Shown here piece by piece: positions 1 through 11,193 of a DNA stretch of 35,518 bases; the stretch's first letter is position 1; each line of letters opens with the position of its first letter. The notes beneath the pieces are model-generated. The model saw only the letters and a list, made by a program, of their open reading frames with translations, ran no database searches and was not told the origin of the DNA. The stretch comes from Pelagibacteraceae bacterium AG-422-B15 (GTDB taxonomy: Bacteria; Pseudomonadota; Alphaproteobacteria; Pelagibacterales; AG-422-B15). The position numbers and the translations under genes are program-made. The stretch is taken from positions 1 to 35,518 of the forward strand of contig CAJJBM010000001.1 in the NCBI GenBank assembly GCA_905182445.1, written 5' to 3'.

Positions 1-71
1 CCGGTGTTACTGGTGAAAACCACTATGTTGACTGTGGCTATAATAAAGTTGGCGTACCTAGAGAGATTTAA
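1..71 (+). CDS. fabI: Enoyl-[acyl-carrier-protein] reductase (FabI-like), C-terminal fragment, truncated by window start
   Basis: Frame starting at base 3 reads GVTGENHYVDCGYNKVGVPREI*, which resembles the FabI C-terminus (GEIHYVDxGYN-x-xGxP). Only 22 residues are visible. Confidence 0.75.
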   Translation, partial: GVTGENHYVDCGYNKVGVPREI

Positions 72-1519
72 TTTTTTTCTGTAAGAAGAGAATACTGATT
101 AGATGAAGTTCCTTCTTCTTGATCTAATAGTGGAGTTGGATATTCTCCCGTAAAACAATGATCTGTAAACTGTGGCTGTTTATTATTACGCTTATCATGA
201 CCCATGGCTTTATATGTACCTTCTAAAGATAGAAAAAATAAAGAAGTAGCACCTATAGATTCTCGCATTTCTTCAATACTATTTTTTGATGCAATGAGTT
301 CTTCATAATCTGGCGTGTCAATCCCATAAAAATCAGGATGGGTTATTGGTGGACATGAAATTCCAAAGTGTACCTCAGCAGCACCAACATCATAAATCAT
401 TTTAACAATTTTTCTGGCGGTTGTGCCCCTTACGATTGAATCGTCAATTAAAACTACTTTTTTATTTTCAATATAAGATCTGTTTGCACTGTGTTTTAAT
501 TTTACACCAAATTGCCTGATACTTTGAGTAGGTTCAATAAAGGTTCTGCCAACATAATGGTTTCTTATTATTCCTAGTTCAAATGCAATATTAGATTTTT
601 GTGCAAACCCTAATGCTGCTGGCACACCTGAATCAGGTATTGGTATTACAACGTCTGCTTTAATTTGATTTTCAATTGCTAGTTGCTCGCCAAGATTTTT
701 TCTATAAAAGTAAACTGTTTTACCTTCAACAAGGCTATCTGGCCTTGAAAAATATATTCTTTCAAAAATACAAGGACGCTCTTCGACAACTGGAAAAGGC
801 TTAATACTTTCAATACCAGATTCTGATATAACGACAATCTCTCCGTTCTCTACATCTCTAACATATTTTGCTCCTATAATGTCTAGGGCACAGGTTTCAG
901 ATGCTAGGACAGGAGCACCATTTAAATCACCTAAAACTAAAGGCCTAATACCGTGAGGGTCTCTAACACCAATTAATTTTTTATTTGTTAAAATTACTAA
1001 GGAGTATGCACCTTGAACTTGAAATAAAGCATCTATCAATTTGTCAACAATAAGCATTCTTTTTGATCGTGCAACAAGCTGTAAAATTGTTTCGGTGTCA
1101 GAAGTGGTCTGGAATATAGATCCATCTGTAATTAGTCTTTTTCTTAAAGATGAAGCATTTGTTAAATTGCCATTGTGTGCACATGCAAAGCCACCCATAG
1201 CTAAATCAGCAAAAAGAGGTTGAATATTTTTTAAAATTGAATCGCCAGTCGTAGAGTATCTAACATGACCAATAGCATTACGACCCGGAAGTCTTGCTAT
1301 TATGTCTGGTCTATTAAAATTATCACCAACTAAACCTGGTTTTCTTACACCATTAAATTTGTCGCCATCAAAGGTAACTATTCCAGCACCTTCTTGACCA
1401 CGATGCTGCAATGCATGTAGACCGAGTGTTGTTAAAGTAGCGGCATCAGGACTTCCAAATATTCCAAAGACGCCACACTCTTCGTGTAACTTGTCTTCTT
1501 CAAGATTTATATCTGCCAT
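68..1519 (-). CDS. purF: Amidophosphoribosyltransferase
   Basis: ORF 483 aa. CGVFGIFG N-terminus after a short propeptide, HRGQEGAGI, and the PRPP-binding VVLIDDSIVRGTT motif. Confidence 0.97.
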   Translation of the reverse strand: MADINLEEDKLHEECGVFGIFGSPDAATLTTLGLHALQHRGQEGAGIVTFDGDKFNGVRKPGLVGDNFNRPDIIARLPGRNAIGHVRYSTTGDSILKNIQPLFADLAMGGFACAHNGNLTNASSLRKRLITDGSIFQTTSDTETILQLVARSKRMLIVDKLIDALFQVQGAYSLVILTNKKLIGVRDPHGIRPLVLGDLNGAPVLASETCALDIIGAKYVRDVENGEIVVISESGIESIKPFPVVEERPCIFERIYFSRPDSLVEGKTVYFYRKNLGEQLAIENQIKADVVIPIPDSGVPAALGFAQKSNIAFELGIIRNHYVGRTFIEPTQSIRQFGVKLKHSANRSYIENKKVVLIDDSIVRGTTARKIVKMIYDVGAAEVHFGISCPPITHPDFYGIDTPDYEELIASKNSIEEMRESIGATSLFFLSLEGTYKAMGHDKRNNKQPQFTDHCFTGEYPTPLLDQEEGTSSNQYSLLTEKN

Positions 1520-1533
1520 TTATTTCCAGTTAA

Positions 1534-3621
1534 TTAAGCGTCTATATCTTTCATTGATAATTTAACTTTACCTTTATCAAATCCGATAACCTTAACTTTA
1601 ACAGTATCACCTTCGCTAACAACGTCAGCAACTTTTTCAACTCTTTCTTCAGCAAGTTGAGAAATATGCACAAGGCCATCTTTCTTACCCATGAAATTAA
1701 CAAATGCACCAAATTCCATTATCTTAACAACTTTACCTTCGAAGATATCTCCAATCTCAGGCTCTTGAATGATTCCATTGATCATATCAATCGCAGCTTG
1801 GATCATTTCTTTGCTTGTTCCTGAAATTTTTACAGTTCCATTGTCGCTAATGTCAACTTTAGCACCAGATTCTGCTATAATTTCTTTAATTACAGCCCCG
1901 CCCTTACCAATTACTGCACCAATATTATCTCTTTGAATTTTAATGCTTTCGCTTCTAGGAGTATATGGTCCAAGTTCAGTTCTAGGAGTTTCAATTGTTT
2001 TATTCATTTCAGATAAAATGTGCATTCTTCCTGCATTGGCTTGACTTAATGCTTGCTCCATAATTTCTGTAGTGATTCCAGTAATTTTGATGTCCATTTG
2101 TAATGAAGTAATTCCATCTTTTGTACCAGCTACTTTAAAGTCCATATCTCCAAGATGATCTTCATCACCTAAAATGTCAGATAAAACTGCAAAATCATCA
2201 CCTTCTTTAATTAAGCCCATGGCAATTCCAGAGACAGCATTTTTAATTGGAACACCTGCATCCATTAGTGCTAATGATGATCCACATACAGTAGCCATAG
2301 AAGAAGATCCATTTGATTCTGTTATTTCCGATACAAGTCTAATTGTATAATCAAATTCTTCAGAATCTGGAAGTACTGCCTTTAAAGCTCTCCATGCTAA
2401 TTTACCATGTCCCACTTCTCTTCTGCTAGTAAAGCCAGATCTTCCTACTTCACCAACTGAATAAGGAGGAAAATTATAATGAAGCATAAATTTTTCCTTA
2501 TAAGATCCTTGTAAAGCTTCAATTCTTTGTTCGTCTTCACCAAATCCAAGAGTAGCAACAACTATAGCTTGTGTTTCACCTCTAGTGAATAAAGCCGATC
2601 CATGTGTTCTTGGAAGCCAAGACACTTCATTGGAAATATTTCTAATTTCATCAAGTTTTCTTCCATCAATACGTGATTTTTTATTAATAATTTGTCCACG
2701 TACAATTTCTTTTTCAATCTTCTTAAAATATGCCATGAGTTCATTTGAGCTAATTTCTTCGTTTGCTTCATGTGCAGATAAAAGTTTATCCTTACATACA
2801 GTTAGAGCTGAGTGTCGTTCCATTTTATCTGTCAAGCTATATGCTTTAGCAATATCGTCTGAACATTCTTTTTTTACTAATTCTTTTAAATCAGTATTTT
2901 CAACGTATTCAAACTTCCATGGCTCTTTTGCACATTCTTCTGCAAGATCAATGATCATGTCGATTACGGGTTGCATTTCTTTATGACCAAATGTAACTGC
3001 ACCAAGCATTATTTCTTCAGATAGTTGATTGGCTTGAGATTCAACCATTAAAACTGCTGAATTTGTACCCGCTACAACTAAATCTAGATCAGAAACTTCA
3101 CTCATTTTTGGATTTAAAGTATATTCACCATCTTGATATCCAACTCTACAGCCTGATATAGGTCCCATAAAGGGTATGCCTGATAAAGTAAGAGCACTAG
3201 AGGCTGCAACCATAGCAACAATATCTGCGTTTGTTTCTGTATCGTGTGACAACACTGTTAATATAACTTGTGTTTCATTTCTAAAACCTTCAGGAAATAA
3301 TGGTCTGATAGGCCTATCTATTAATCTACAGATTAATGTCTCTGCTTCTGTTGGACGAGCTTCTCTTTTAAAAAAACCACCTGGAATTTTTCCAGCAGCA
3401 TAATATTTTTCAGTATAATTCACTGTTAAAGGGAAAAAATCTAAGTCCGGCTTCGGAGTCTTAGCGGCCGTAACATTACACATTACAACGGTATCACCAT
3501 ATCTTACGATAGTTGACGCTGTTGCTTGCTTAGCAACTTTTCCTGTTTCAATTATTAATTTTTCTTTTCCCCATTGGATCTCTCTTGAGATTGACTCACT
3601 CATTATATTTTCCTTTTTCAA
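1534..3621 (-). CDS. pnp: Polyribonucleotide nucleotidyltransferase (PNPase)
   Basis: ORF 695 aa. Two RNase PH-type domains, C-terminal KH ([14 protein letters not shown]) and S1 ([20 protein letters not shown]) domains. Confidence 0.98.
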   Translation of the reverse strand: MKKENIMSESISREIQWGKEKLIIETGKVAKQATASTIVRYGDTVVMCNVTAAKTPKPDLDFFPLTVNYTEKYYAAGKIPGGFFKREARPTEAETLICRLIDRPIRPLFPEGFRNETQVILTVLSHDTETNADIVAMVAASSALTLSGIPFMGPISGCRVGYQDGEYTLNPKMSEVSDLDLVVAGTNSAVLMVESQANQLSEEIMLGAVTFGHKEMQPVIDMIIDLAEECAKEPWKFEYVENTDLKELVKKECSDDIAKAYSLTDKMERHSALTVCKDKLLSAHEANEEISSNELMAYFKKIEKEIVRGQIINKKSRIDGRKLDEIRNISNEVSWLPRTHGSALFTRGETQAIVVATLGFGEDEQRIEALQGSYKEKFMLHYNFPPYSVGEVGRSGFTSRREVGHGKLAWRALKAVLPDSEEFDYTIRLVSEITESNGSSSMATVCGSSLALMDAGVPIKNAVSGIAMGLIKEGDDFAVLSDILGDEDHLGDMDFKVAGTKDGITSLQMDIKITGITTEIMEQALSQANAGRMHILSEMNKTIETPRTELGPYTPRSESIKIQRDNIGAVIGKGGAVIKEIIAESGAKVDISDNGTVKISGTSKEMIQAAIDMINGIIQEPEIGDIFEGKVVKIMEFGAFVNFMGKKDGLVHISQLAEERVEKVADVVSEGDTVKVKVIGFDKGKVKLSMKDIDA

Positions 3622-3639
3622 TTAAATTTATTATTTATA

Positions 3640-3909
3640 TTATTTTCTTAAACCAAGCTTATCAATTAATGCCTCATAAGAAGCTGTGTTGGTTTTCTTC
3701 AGATAAGCAAGCAAGGTTTTTCTTTGGTTAATAAGTCTCATTAACCCTGTTCTTGAATGGTTATCTTTTTTATGTGTTTGAAAGTGTCCAGTTAAATTGG
3801 ATATTCTTTCAGTTAATATTGCTACTTGTACTTCAGGAGATCCAGTATCGGTATCTCCTCTTGAGAAATTACTTATAATTTCAGTTTTTTTTTCCTTATT
3901 AATCGACAT
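3640..3909 (-). CDS. rpsO: 30S ribosomal protein S15
   Basis: ORF 89 aa. [43 protein letters not shown]. Confidence 0.98.
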   Translation of the reverse strand: MSINKEKKTEIISNFSRGDTDTGSPEVQVAILTERISNLTGHFQTHKKDNHSRTGLMRLINQRKTLLAYLKKTNTASYEALIDKLGLRK

Positions 3910-3926
3910 CTCTATTCCTTTTTTTG

Positions 3927-4814
3927 TTATATATTAAACATCCTAATTGGCACTAATTTACCATCTTCAACTTTGCCAAGACCAATTACTTTTTTTTCTT
4001 TTAAGACTAGCAAAGAGTTAGTTTTACAAGACAAGTCAAAAATATTCAGTACCTGACCATTTCTAAATCTAATAGCATTATCTTTATTGAGATATACCGC
4101 CGGGATGTCGTCCAGTACACTTTCAATAGGTAACACCATTTTGAAATGATTGCCAATATGTACTAATTCAGAGAATTTATCTAGTGAAATAATGCTTTTT
4201 TCACCTATTTTTGAAATTTTAGTTCTTCTTAAAAATGAGATATAGCCTAATGAATTCAATCTAAAGGCAATATCTCTACCCAGAGATCTTATATAAGTTC
4301 CAGATGAACATTTTACTCTGAGTTTGTGAGTGAAATTATTAAGTTGTTTAATGTGTCTAATTTCATAAATAGTTATTTTTCTAGACTTGGTTTGAAAATC
4401 CAGATCTTTACGTGCAAGACTATAAGATCTAATTCCATTAATTTTAACTGATGAATACTTGGGTGGATGCTGATCAATAACTCCAGTAAAATATTTTAAA
4501 ATATTTTTTATTTCATTTTTATTAGGAATTTTATTAGTACTGTCAATAGTTTCACCTTCGAGATCTTCAGTTGTTTTAGATTCACCAAAGGTAATGTTAA
4601 ATTCATACTCTTTTTTATCGTTTAGATAGTCAATAGATTTTGTTGCTTCACCAATGGCTATACCTAAAACACCTGTTGCAAAAGGGTCGAGTGTACCCGC
4701 GTGACCAATCTTTTTTATATTTAGTAATTTTCTAATTTTTCTAATTACTGAAAATGAAGATATACCAATTGGCTTATCAATAAAAAGCCACCCATCGATC
4801 TTATTTATTACCAT
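3927..4814 (-). CDS. truB: tRNA pseudouridine(55) synthase
   Basis: ORF 295 aa. [30 protein letters not shown]. Confidence 0.97.
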   Translation of the reverse strand: MVINKIDGWLFIDKPIGISSFSVIRKIRKLLNIKKIGHAGTLDPFATGVLGIAIGEATKSIDYLNDKKEYEFNITFGESKTTEDLEGETIDSTNKIPNKNEIKNILKYFTGVIDQHPPKYSSVKINGIRSYSLARKDLDFQTKSRKITIYEIRHIKQLNNFTHKLRVKCSSGTYIRSLGRDIAFRLNSLGYISFLRRTKISKIGEKSIISLDKFSELVHIGNHFKMVLPIESVLDDIPAVYLNKDNAIRFRNGQVLNIFDLSCKTNSLLVLKEKKVIGLGKVEDGKLVPIRMFNI

Positions 4815-4818
4815 CTAT

Positions 4819-5205
4819 TTATTTTTTTAAATCTTCTTGAACTTTGTCACTATTTAATAATTCAGCAATCTTTTCATAATTTTTTGATGTTTTATCAAAT
4901 CTAAAAATTAATTTAGGTAAAAATTTCATACTAACAAGTTTATTCATTTCTTTTGCAATGTAATGGCTAGAGTCTTTTAGCTTTTTAAGTATTTCTTTTT
5001 CTTCTAATGTTTCGTGTGTACTAATATAAACATAAGCATGTCTAATATCATCACTCATTTTTACCTCTATTACTGTAAGTGGAAAGTTAAAGTTTGATTC
5101 AATAGGAAGTTCGTTTCTAAGAAGAATTTCACTAATTGATTTTTTAATATTTTCAGTGACTTTAAAATGACGATTAGATTGATTGTATTTTTTTTTTATT
5201 ATCAC
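4819..5205 (-). CDS. rbfA: Ribosome-binding factor A
   Basis: ORF 128 aa between infB and truB. LTVIEVKMSDDIRHAYVYIS, LPKLIFRFD. GTG start overlaps the infB stop. Confidence 0.93.
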   Translation of the reverse strand: MIIKKKYNQSNRHFKVTENIKKSISEILLRNELPIESNFNFPLTVIEVKMSDDIRHAYVYISTHETLEEKEILKKLKDSSHYIAKEMNKLVSMKFLPKLIFRFDKTSKNYEKIAELLNSDKVQEDLKK

Positions 5206-7616
5206 AATGTTTGTGATACTTCTTCAACATTAAATACTTCAATAATATCACCCTCTTTATATTCATTAAATTCTTTTAGTCCAATTCCACACTCAGTACC
5301 GACATTAACTTCTTTAGCTTCATTTTTTTCTCTCATTAATGTAATGATTTTACCTTCATAGATTGAATTCTCGTCCCTTAATATTCTTGCATGCGCAGTT
5401 TTTTCTATCACTCCGTCAATCACCATACATCCCGCTACTGATCCAACTTTGGATACTTTAAATACTTTTAATATCTCAGCTTTGCCTAAATAGTTTTCTT
5501 TAATCTCTGGTTTTAGTTGTCCAGTGGCATAATCAGAAATATAAGTTAAAAGTTCATAAATTATTGAGAAATCCGCAATATTTGTTTTATTAACTTTTGC
5601 TTTAACTTTCGCTTCTTTTGTAACTGAAGTATTAAATGAAACTAATAGTGCATTTGAAGCTGCAGCTAATGCAACATCGCTTTCATTAATAAGACCAACA
5701 CCTGAGTGTATAACATTGATATTTACTTTATCACTCGCAATTTTATTAATTTGATTAACAATAGCCTCTGTTGATCCACGGGTATCTGACTTAAGAACTA
5801 TTTCTACCAGCTCTTTATTTTGATTTGCAGAACTAAATGCTGTTTCATTATCAAAAGTTTTAACCCCTTTTGGTTGAGTTTTTGTTTTATAAATTTCTTT
5901 TCTAATATTTATTAACTCTAAAGCTTTTTTTTCACTGTCAACAATTACAAAACTATCTCCTGCTAAAGGGGCATTACCTAATCCAAGCATTTGAATTGGA
6001 GATGATGGCAATGCTTCTTTTAAGTTTTTTCCTTGATCATCAAGTATAGCTCTTACTCTTCCATACTCTGTGCCTGCAACAGCAATATCTCCAACTTTTA
6101 GACAACCGTTCGTAATTATTATATTGGATATTACTCCTCTACCTTTATCAACATTTGCTTCTATTACACTTCCTTCAGCATATGTATCGTTGTTAGCTTT
6201 TAAGTCTGCTAACTCACTTTGTAAAACTATGGATTCGAGTAATTTATCAAAATTCATTCCGGTTTCTGCTGAAATCTCAATACATTGAACATCACCTGAT
6301 AATTCTTCAACTATGATTTCTTCAGATAACAACTGTTCTTTAATTTTTTTTGGGTCCGCTTCTGGTTTGTCACATTTATTAATGGCAACAATAATTGGAA
6401 CGTTTGCAGATTTTGCATGTGAAATTGCTTCTTGGGTTTGTGGCATAACACCATCATCAGCAGCTACAATCAATATTATAATATCGGTAACATTAGCTCC
6501 TCGAGCACGCATTTCTGTAAATGCAGCGTGTCCAGGTGTATCAATAAAAGTAATTTTTTTGTCGTTATGTTTAATTTGATAAGCACCGATGTGTTGTGTA
6601 ATACCTCCACTTTCTCCAGAAACAATGTTTGAGTTTCTTAATTTATCTAGCAAAGAAGTTTTTCCATGATCAACGTGACCCATTATTGTTACAATCGGCG
6701 GTCTCACTGAGTCTTTGGTTGCATCATCATTGTGTGAAATGAGATCTTTTTCTAACTCTTCAACATTTTCCCTTTTAAATTTATGACCAAACTCAGTTAC
6801 AATTAATTCAGCGGTATCGGCATCCAAAGTTTCATTTATAGTTGCCATCATGCCCATTTTCATTAATGACTTAATCACATCCCCTGACTTTTCAGCCATC
6901 TTAATGGCTAAATCTTTTACCGTCACATGTTCTGGTATATTAACTTCTCTTATAATTTTTTGTTGTGGATCACTATTTGATATATTTTTTTTAGTTTTTT
7001 GTTTAGATCTTTTATATGCAGCTAGACTTCTTGTGCGCTCATCCATCCCAGAAAGGGCAGTAACAATAGTAACTTTTCTTTCTCTAAGATTTTTTCTACC
7101 AAAACCGGTAGTAGGTTTTTTCTTTTCTTTTTGATCTTCAGTTAAATCAGGTTCAATTAATGTTGGCTTTAGTATATTTTCATTTGCATTTGTTTGATCA
7201 GTTAATACTGTTTTTTCTTTAACTTCGGGTTCTATTGTTATCTCTTCAGGTGGTTCATTAACAATACCGCCTATTTCTTTTAAGACAATTTTTTTGTCAG
7301 CCGCATTTTTAGCTTCCAATAATTTTTTTTGTTCTTCTTTTGTAAGTCTTTTTAATATTTTACCAGATTTTTTTATCTCTTGAACCTCAGTAACTTTTTT
7401 AGGCTCATTAGTTGTGAGAGATACTAGTTCTTCAGTAGTTTGTTTTTCCTGAATATTATTTTCTGGCGTAGAAAAAATATTTTTTCTAGCACGTTTGCGT
7501 TCAACGATCACTGTCGAGCCAATCCCAAAATTCTTTGCTGGATTAGGTTTAATTGAAGAACCAAGCTTTAGGCTTAATGTTTTTTTCTTGGTGGTGTTTT
7601 TTTTATCTTCGACCAT
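5202..7616 (-). CDS. infB: Translation initiation factor IF-2
   Basis: ORF 804 aa. G-domain [35 protein letters not shown]-terminal IF-2 domain. Confidence 0.98.
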   Translation of the reverse strand: MVEDKKNTTKKKTLSLKLGSSIKPNPAKNFGIGSTVIVERKRARKNIFSTPENNIQEKQTTEELVSLTTNEPKKVTEVQEIKKSGKILKRLTKEEQKKLLEAKNAADKKIVLKEIGGIVNEPPEEITIEPEVKEKTVLTDQTNANENILKPTLIEPDLTEDQKEKKKPTTGFGRKNLRERKVTIVTALSGMDERTRSLAAYKRSKQKTKKNISNSDPQQKIIREVNIPEHVTVKDLAIKMAEKSGDVIKSLMKMGMMATINETLDADTAELIVTEFGHKFKRENVEELEKDLISHNDDATKDSVRPPIVTIMGHVDHGKTSLLDKLRNSNIVSGESGGITQHIGAYQIKHNDKKITFIDTPGHAAFTEMRARGANVTDIIILIVAADDGVMPQTQEAISHAKSANVPIIVAINKCDKPEADPKKIKEQLLSEEIIVEELSGDVQCIEISAETGMNFDKLLESIVLQSELADLKANNDTYAEGSVIEANVDKGRGVISNIIITNGCLKVGDIAVAGTEYGRVRAILDDQGKNLKEALPSSPIQMLGLGNAPLAGDSFVIVDSEKKALELINIRKEIYKTKTQPKGVKTFDNETAFSSANQNKELVEIVLKSDTRGSTEAIVNQINKIASDKVNINVIHSGVGLINESDVALAAASNALLVSFNTSVTKEAKVKAKVNKTNIADFSIIYELLTYISDYATGQLKPEIKENYLGKAEILKVFKVSKVGSVAGCMVIDGVIEKTAHARILRDENSIYEGKIITLMREKNEAKEVNVGTECGIGLKEFNEYKEGDIIEVFNVEEVSQTL

Positions 7617-7637
7617 TTTTAATTTTTTATATAGCTA

Positions 7638-9173
7638 TTAATTAAGCCATATTTTCCTTGCTTCTAAGATTAATTGATCAGCCTCATCTCTTGTTAAATT
7701 ATGCCCATCAAGTATTCCTCTTACTCTACTATTCTTATCATGTTTATCTTCATAATATCCAATAAGATCATCTGTGGTTAACCCAGCAAAATCATCAAGG
7801 GTAATTACTTTATGTTTAGCTAAAGCAACTAACATTGATGAATTTAATTGCCAAAATTCAATAAATTTATCTTCTACTTTTAAATCACTTAATATCTTAT
7901 TATTTTCTTCTTCAGTTTTTTCTAGATATAGAGTCGATCTATTAACTAATTCATCAACAATTTCTTCATCAAAACCTTCTATGCTTGAAAACTCTGTTTT
8001 ATCAGTTCCTGCTATTTCTTCAATTGAAGTAAAGCCTTCACTGACTAAGAGTTGAGCTAACGTTTCATCTACATCAATAGCATCAATAATTAAATTAGTT
8101 TTTTCAGTGAAATCTGCCTGTCTCTTAGTAGACTCTTCAGCTTCAGTTAAAATATCAATTTCAAATCCAGTTAATTCAGAGGCAAGTTTAACATTCTGTC
8201 CTCTTCTACCAATAGCCAAGCTTAAATGAGATTCATCAACTACAACTTCGATTTTATTTTGTTCTTCGTCCAGTACTACTTTCAATACTTCAGCGGGTGC
8301 TAAGGAGGCTATAGCTAAATTTGGTAAATTTTCAGACCAATTAATGATATCTATTTTTTCACCTTGCAATTCATTTACAACAGCTTGAACTCTGCTACCA
8401 CGCATACCTACGCACGCACCGACTGGATCTATTGAGCCATCGTTTGTAGAAACTGCTATTTTTGCTCTACTTCCAGGATCCCTAGCGACTTTTTTTATTT
8501 CTATAATCCCATCATAAATTTCTGGAACTTCTTGGGTAAACAGCATGGACATAAATTGTGGATGTGCTCGAGATAAGAAAATTTGTGGACCCTTAGTATC
8601 AGATTTAACTTCATATATATAAGCTTTAACTCTATCTCCATTTCTTAAGCTTTCTCTTGGTATTCCTTGATCTCTTTTTATTATTCCCTCAGCTTTTCCT
8701 AAATCTAATATTATATTTCCGAATTCAGTCCTTTTAACTATTCCATTAACTATTTGGCCTATTTTATCTTTAAATTCATCATACTGTCTTGCTCGTTCTG
8801 CCTCTCTAACTTTAGAAGTTATAACTTGCTTTGCAGCTTGTGCTGCCACTCTTCCAAAATCTAAAGGAGGCAATGGATCTAATAACTCATCACCAATTTC
8901 AGCAACAGAGTTAGTGGCTTTAGCATCTTTAAGTGAGATTTCTGAGAATTTGTTTTGGACATCATCAACAACCAGCATCTTTCTTGATAAAGAAATTTGT
9001 CCAGTTTCAGTGTCTATTTCTGCAAAAACATCATTTTCCTCGCCATAACTGCTTTTTGCAGCTTTAACCATTGCTTCTTCTAAAGCAGAAATAACGACCT
9101 CTTTATCAATCATTTTTTCTTGCGCGACAGCTTCGACAATTCTTAATATCTCAATTTTATTAGCACTTACCAT
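7638..9173 (-). CDS. nusA: Transcription termination/antitermination factor NusA
   Basis: ORF 511 aa. S1 and KH domains (VGACVGMRGSRVQAVVNELQGEKIDI, LSLAIGRRGQNVKLASELTG) plus a helix-hairpin-helix-rich C-terminus. Confidence 0.97.
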   Translation of the reverse strand: MVSANKIEILRIVEAVAQEKMIDKEVVISALEEAMVKAAKSSYGEENDVFAEIDTETGQISLSRKMLVVDDVQNKFSEISLKDAKATNSVAEIGDELLDPLPPLDFGRVAAQAAKQVITSKVREAERARQYDEFKDKIGQIVNGIVKRTEFGNIILDLGKAEGIIKRDQGIPRESLRNGDRVKAYIYEVKSDTKGPQIFLSRAHPQFMSMLFTQEVPEIYDGIIEIKKVARDPGSRAKIAVSTNDGSIDPVGACVGMRGSRVQAVVNELQGEKIDIINWSENLPNLAIASLAPAEVLKVVLDEEQNKIEVVVDESHLSLAIGRRGQNVKLASELTGFEIDILTEAEESTKRQADFTEKTNLIIDAIDVDETLAQLLVSEGFTSIEEIAGTDKTEFSSIEGFDEEIVDELVNRSTLYLEKTEEENNKILSDLKVEDKFIEFWQLNSSMLVALAKHKVITLDDFAGLTTDDLIGYYEDKHDKNSRVRGILDGHNLTRDEADQLILEARKIWLN

Positions 9174-9200
9174 TATTCTATATACCTTGAACGTTATCTA

Positions 9201-9227
9201 AAAAAAAAGTGGGCTAAACCCACTTTT
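9201..9227 (-). terminator. Intrinsic (Rho-independent) terminator lying in the nusA leader
   Basis: Minus strand: AAAAGTGGG-TTTAG-CCCACTTTTTTTTT. Perfect 9-bp stem (9205-9213 with 9219-9227), 5-nt loop, U8 tract. It ends about 27 nt before the nusA ATG. Confidence 0.85.
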
Positions 9228-9251
9228 GAAATTTACTAAAATGTATAGTGA

Positions 9252-9280
9252 CTTATACACAGTCGTATTTTATAAATCAA
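9252..9280 (-). promoter_or_regulatory. Candidate sigma70-type promoter for nusA, upstream of the terminator hairpin
   Basis: Minus strand TTGATT (9280-9275) - 17 nt - TATAAG (9257-9252). Confidence 0.55.
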
Positions 9281-9310
9281 GAGTATAAAAATCCCATATA
9301 TTTCAATAGC

Positions 9311-10027
9311 TTATATTTTACTTAGTTCAACTAAGTGTATTTTTCGGCCCTTATCGATCCCTTTTTTTTGATATTTTGATATATCATAAAGTCTATCACC
9401 TGGACTTAAGCTATTTATTTCAATTTTTTCAAATTCTATTTCTTTATTTTTTAAAATTTCTGACATGTGACTATAGTATGACGAGGAGTCAGTCGTAATC
9501 ATTATATTTCCACCGCTTTTTATTTTTTTATAAAGTAATGAAATAAAATCTTTGTTTATAAGTCTTCTTTTAAAATGTCTTTTTTTCTCCCATGGATCTG
9601 GATTTATTATGAAAACTTGATCAATAGAAGAGTCCTCTAGACAATTTAAAAGATGCAAACAGTTTAGGCCACAAAGTTTAATATTATCTAAGTTTAAATC
9701 TATAATTTTTTTTAAAACTTTCCCTAATCCATTAACAAAAACTTCACATCCTATATAATGCACATCTTTGTTGGCTATTGATTGTGCAAGTAAATGATCT
9801 CCATCACCAAAACCAATTTCAATTATATGTTTGTTAAAAGTTTTATTTAGAATATATTTTTTACTTATTTTCTTATTTGAAATTATGTCGAGAACGTTTT
9901 GATCAATCGAAATTTTTTTATAGCTATTTTCAAATACTGTACTGAGAGTAGGAGATAATTTTTTTGCAATTCTTCTACCGTAATATCTATAGTAAGCGGG
10001 AAATGATTCTTTTAATTTAAATAACAA
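9311..10027 (-). CDS. trmB: tRNA (guanine-N7)-methyltransferase
   Basis: ORF 238 aa. IIEIGFGDGDHLL, IINPDPWEKKRHFKRRLI; located next to metK. Confidence 0.94.
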   Translation of the reverse strand: MLFKLKESFPAYYRYYGRRIAKKLSPTLSTVFENSYKKISIDQNVLDIISNKKISKKYILNKTFNKHIIEIGFGDGDHLLAQSIANKDVHYIGCEVFVNGLGKVLKKIIDLNLDNIKLCGLNCLHLLNCLEDSSIDQVFIINPDPWEKKRHFKRRLINKDFISLLYKKIKSGGNIMITTDSSSYYSHMSEILKNKEIEFEKIEINSLSPGDRLYDISKYQKKGIDKGRKIHLVELSKI

Positions 10028-10029
10028 AA

Positions 10030-11193
10030 TTAAATATTTTTTAATTCATCAACTATATCTAGTCTTTCCCAAGAAAATCCACCATCAGAATCAGCTTCTC
10101 TTCCAAAGTGACCGTAAGCTGCTGTTCTTTTATATATTGGTTGATTTAGCTTTAGATGATCTCTTATACCTCCTGGTGATAAATCAACAATTTCTCTAAC
10201 ACATTTAATAAGCTTGGCTTCATCTATATTAGATGTTCCATAGGTATTAGCATAAATTGAAATTGGTTCAGCTACTCCAATAGCATATGCAATTTGCAAT
10301 AAACATTTATCTGCAATACCTGAAGCAACAATATTTTTAGCTAAATATCTAGTTATGTAAGCGGCTGATCTGTCTACTTTGGTCGGGTCTTTTCCTGAAA
10401 ATGCACCTCCACCATGTGGTGCGGCCCCTCCATAAGTGTCAACAATAATTTTTCTACCTGTTAAACCTGTATCTCCATCTGGTCCACCTATAACAAATTT
10501 TCCTGTTGGATTAATATGATATTTAGTATCACTTGAAAGCCACTCACTTGGCATGGCATTATTTATAAAAGGCATAACAATTTCTTTTATGTCTTCAGAT
10601 GATAATCCTTCATCGTGTTGAGTTGAAACAACAACCGAGGTACAGGCAATAGGTTTGCCATCTATATATTTTAAGGTAACTTGACTTTTAGAATCAGGCT
10701 GAATTCCAAAAATAGATTTTTCTTTTCTTGCTTTAGCAAGATCTTGTAAAATTAAATGAGAATAATAAATAGGTGCAGGCATTAAACTAGGAGTTTCTTT
10801 GCATGCATAACCAAACATTATTCCTTGATCTCCAGCCCCCTGGTCTTTTCCATCAGAAGAGTCAACACCTTGAGCTATATCAGCTGATTGACTATGAATA
10901 TAGGATTCAAAAGAAAGATCATTCCAATGGAATCCTGCTTGTTCGTATCCTATTTGCTTAACAGCATTTCTTGCAAGTTCTTCATACTGACAATTATAGC
11001 CCTCTGGCCCTCGGACTTCACCAGCCATAACTATTTTATTTGTTGTTACTAGGGTTTCAATTGCAACCCTTGCGTTTTCTGGGTTAGGCTGACTCATAAA
11101 GTCATCAACTATTGAATCTGATACTATATCTGAAACTTTATCTGGATGACCTTCAGATACTGACTCACTAGTAAATAAAAACTCTTTGTTCAT
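10030..11193 (-). CDS. metK: S-adenosylmethionine synthetase
   Basis: ORF 387 aa. [51 protein letters not shown]. Confidence 0.98.
   Translation of the reverse strand: MNKEFLFTSESVSEGHPDKVSDIVSDSIVDDFMSQPNPENARVAIETLVTTNKIVMAGEVRGPEGYNCQYEELARNAVKQIGYEQAGFHWNDLSFESYIHSQSADIAQGVDSSDGKDQGAGDQGIMFGYACKETPSLMPAPIYYSHLILQDLAKARKEKSIFGIQPDSKSQVTLKYIDGKPIACTSVVVSTQHDEGLSSEDIKEIVMPFINNAMPSEWLSSDTKYHINPTGKFVIGGPDGDTGLTGRKIIVDTYGGAAPHGGGAFSGKDPTKVDRSAAYITRYLAKNIVASGIADKCLLQIAYAIGVAEPISIYANTYGTSNIDEAKLIKCVREIVDLSPGGIRDHLKLNQPIYKRTAAYGHFGREADSDGGFSWERLDIVDELKNI

Noticed and set aside
2562-2986. Overlapping short ORFs antisense or alternate-frame within pnp (2562-2771 -, 2585-2986 +)
   Set aside because: They lie wholly inside a well-supported PNPase gene, show no recognisable domain, and look like shadow ORFs.
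6070-7134. Plus-strand ORFs inside infB (6070-6288, 6313-6579, 6432-6632, 6850-7134)
   Set aside because: Antisense shadow ORFs in a strongly conserved coding region, with no domain signal and no RBS context.
9241-9260. TGTATA-GTGACT-TATACA inverted repeat upstream of the nusA terminator as an operator
   Set aside because: Short 6-bp AT-rich arms overlapping the proposed -10. It could be an operator but is not separable from promoter composition without comparative data.
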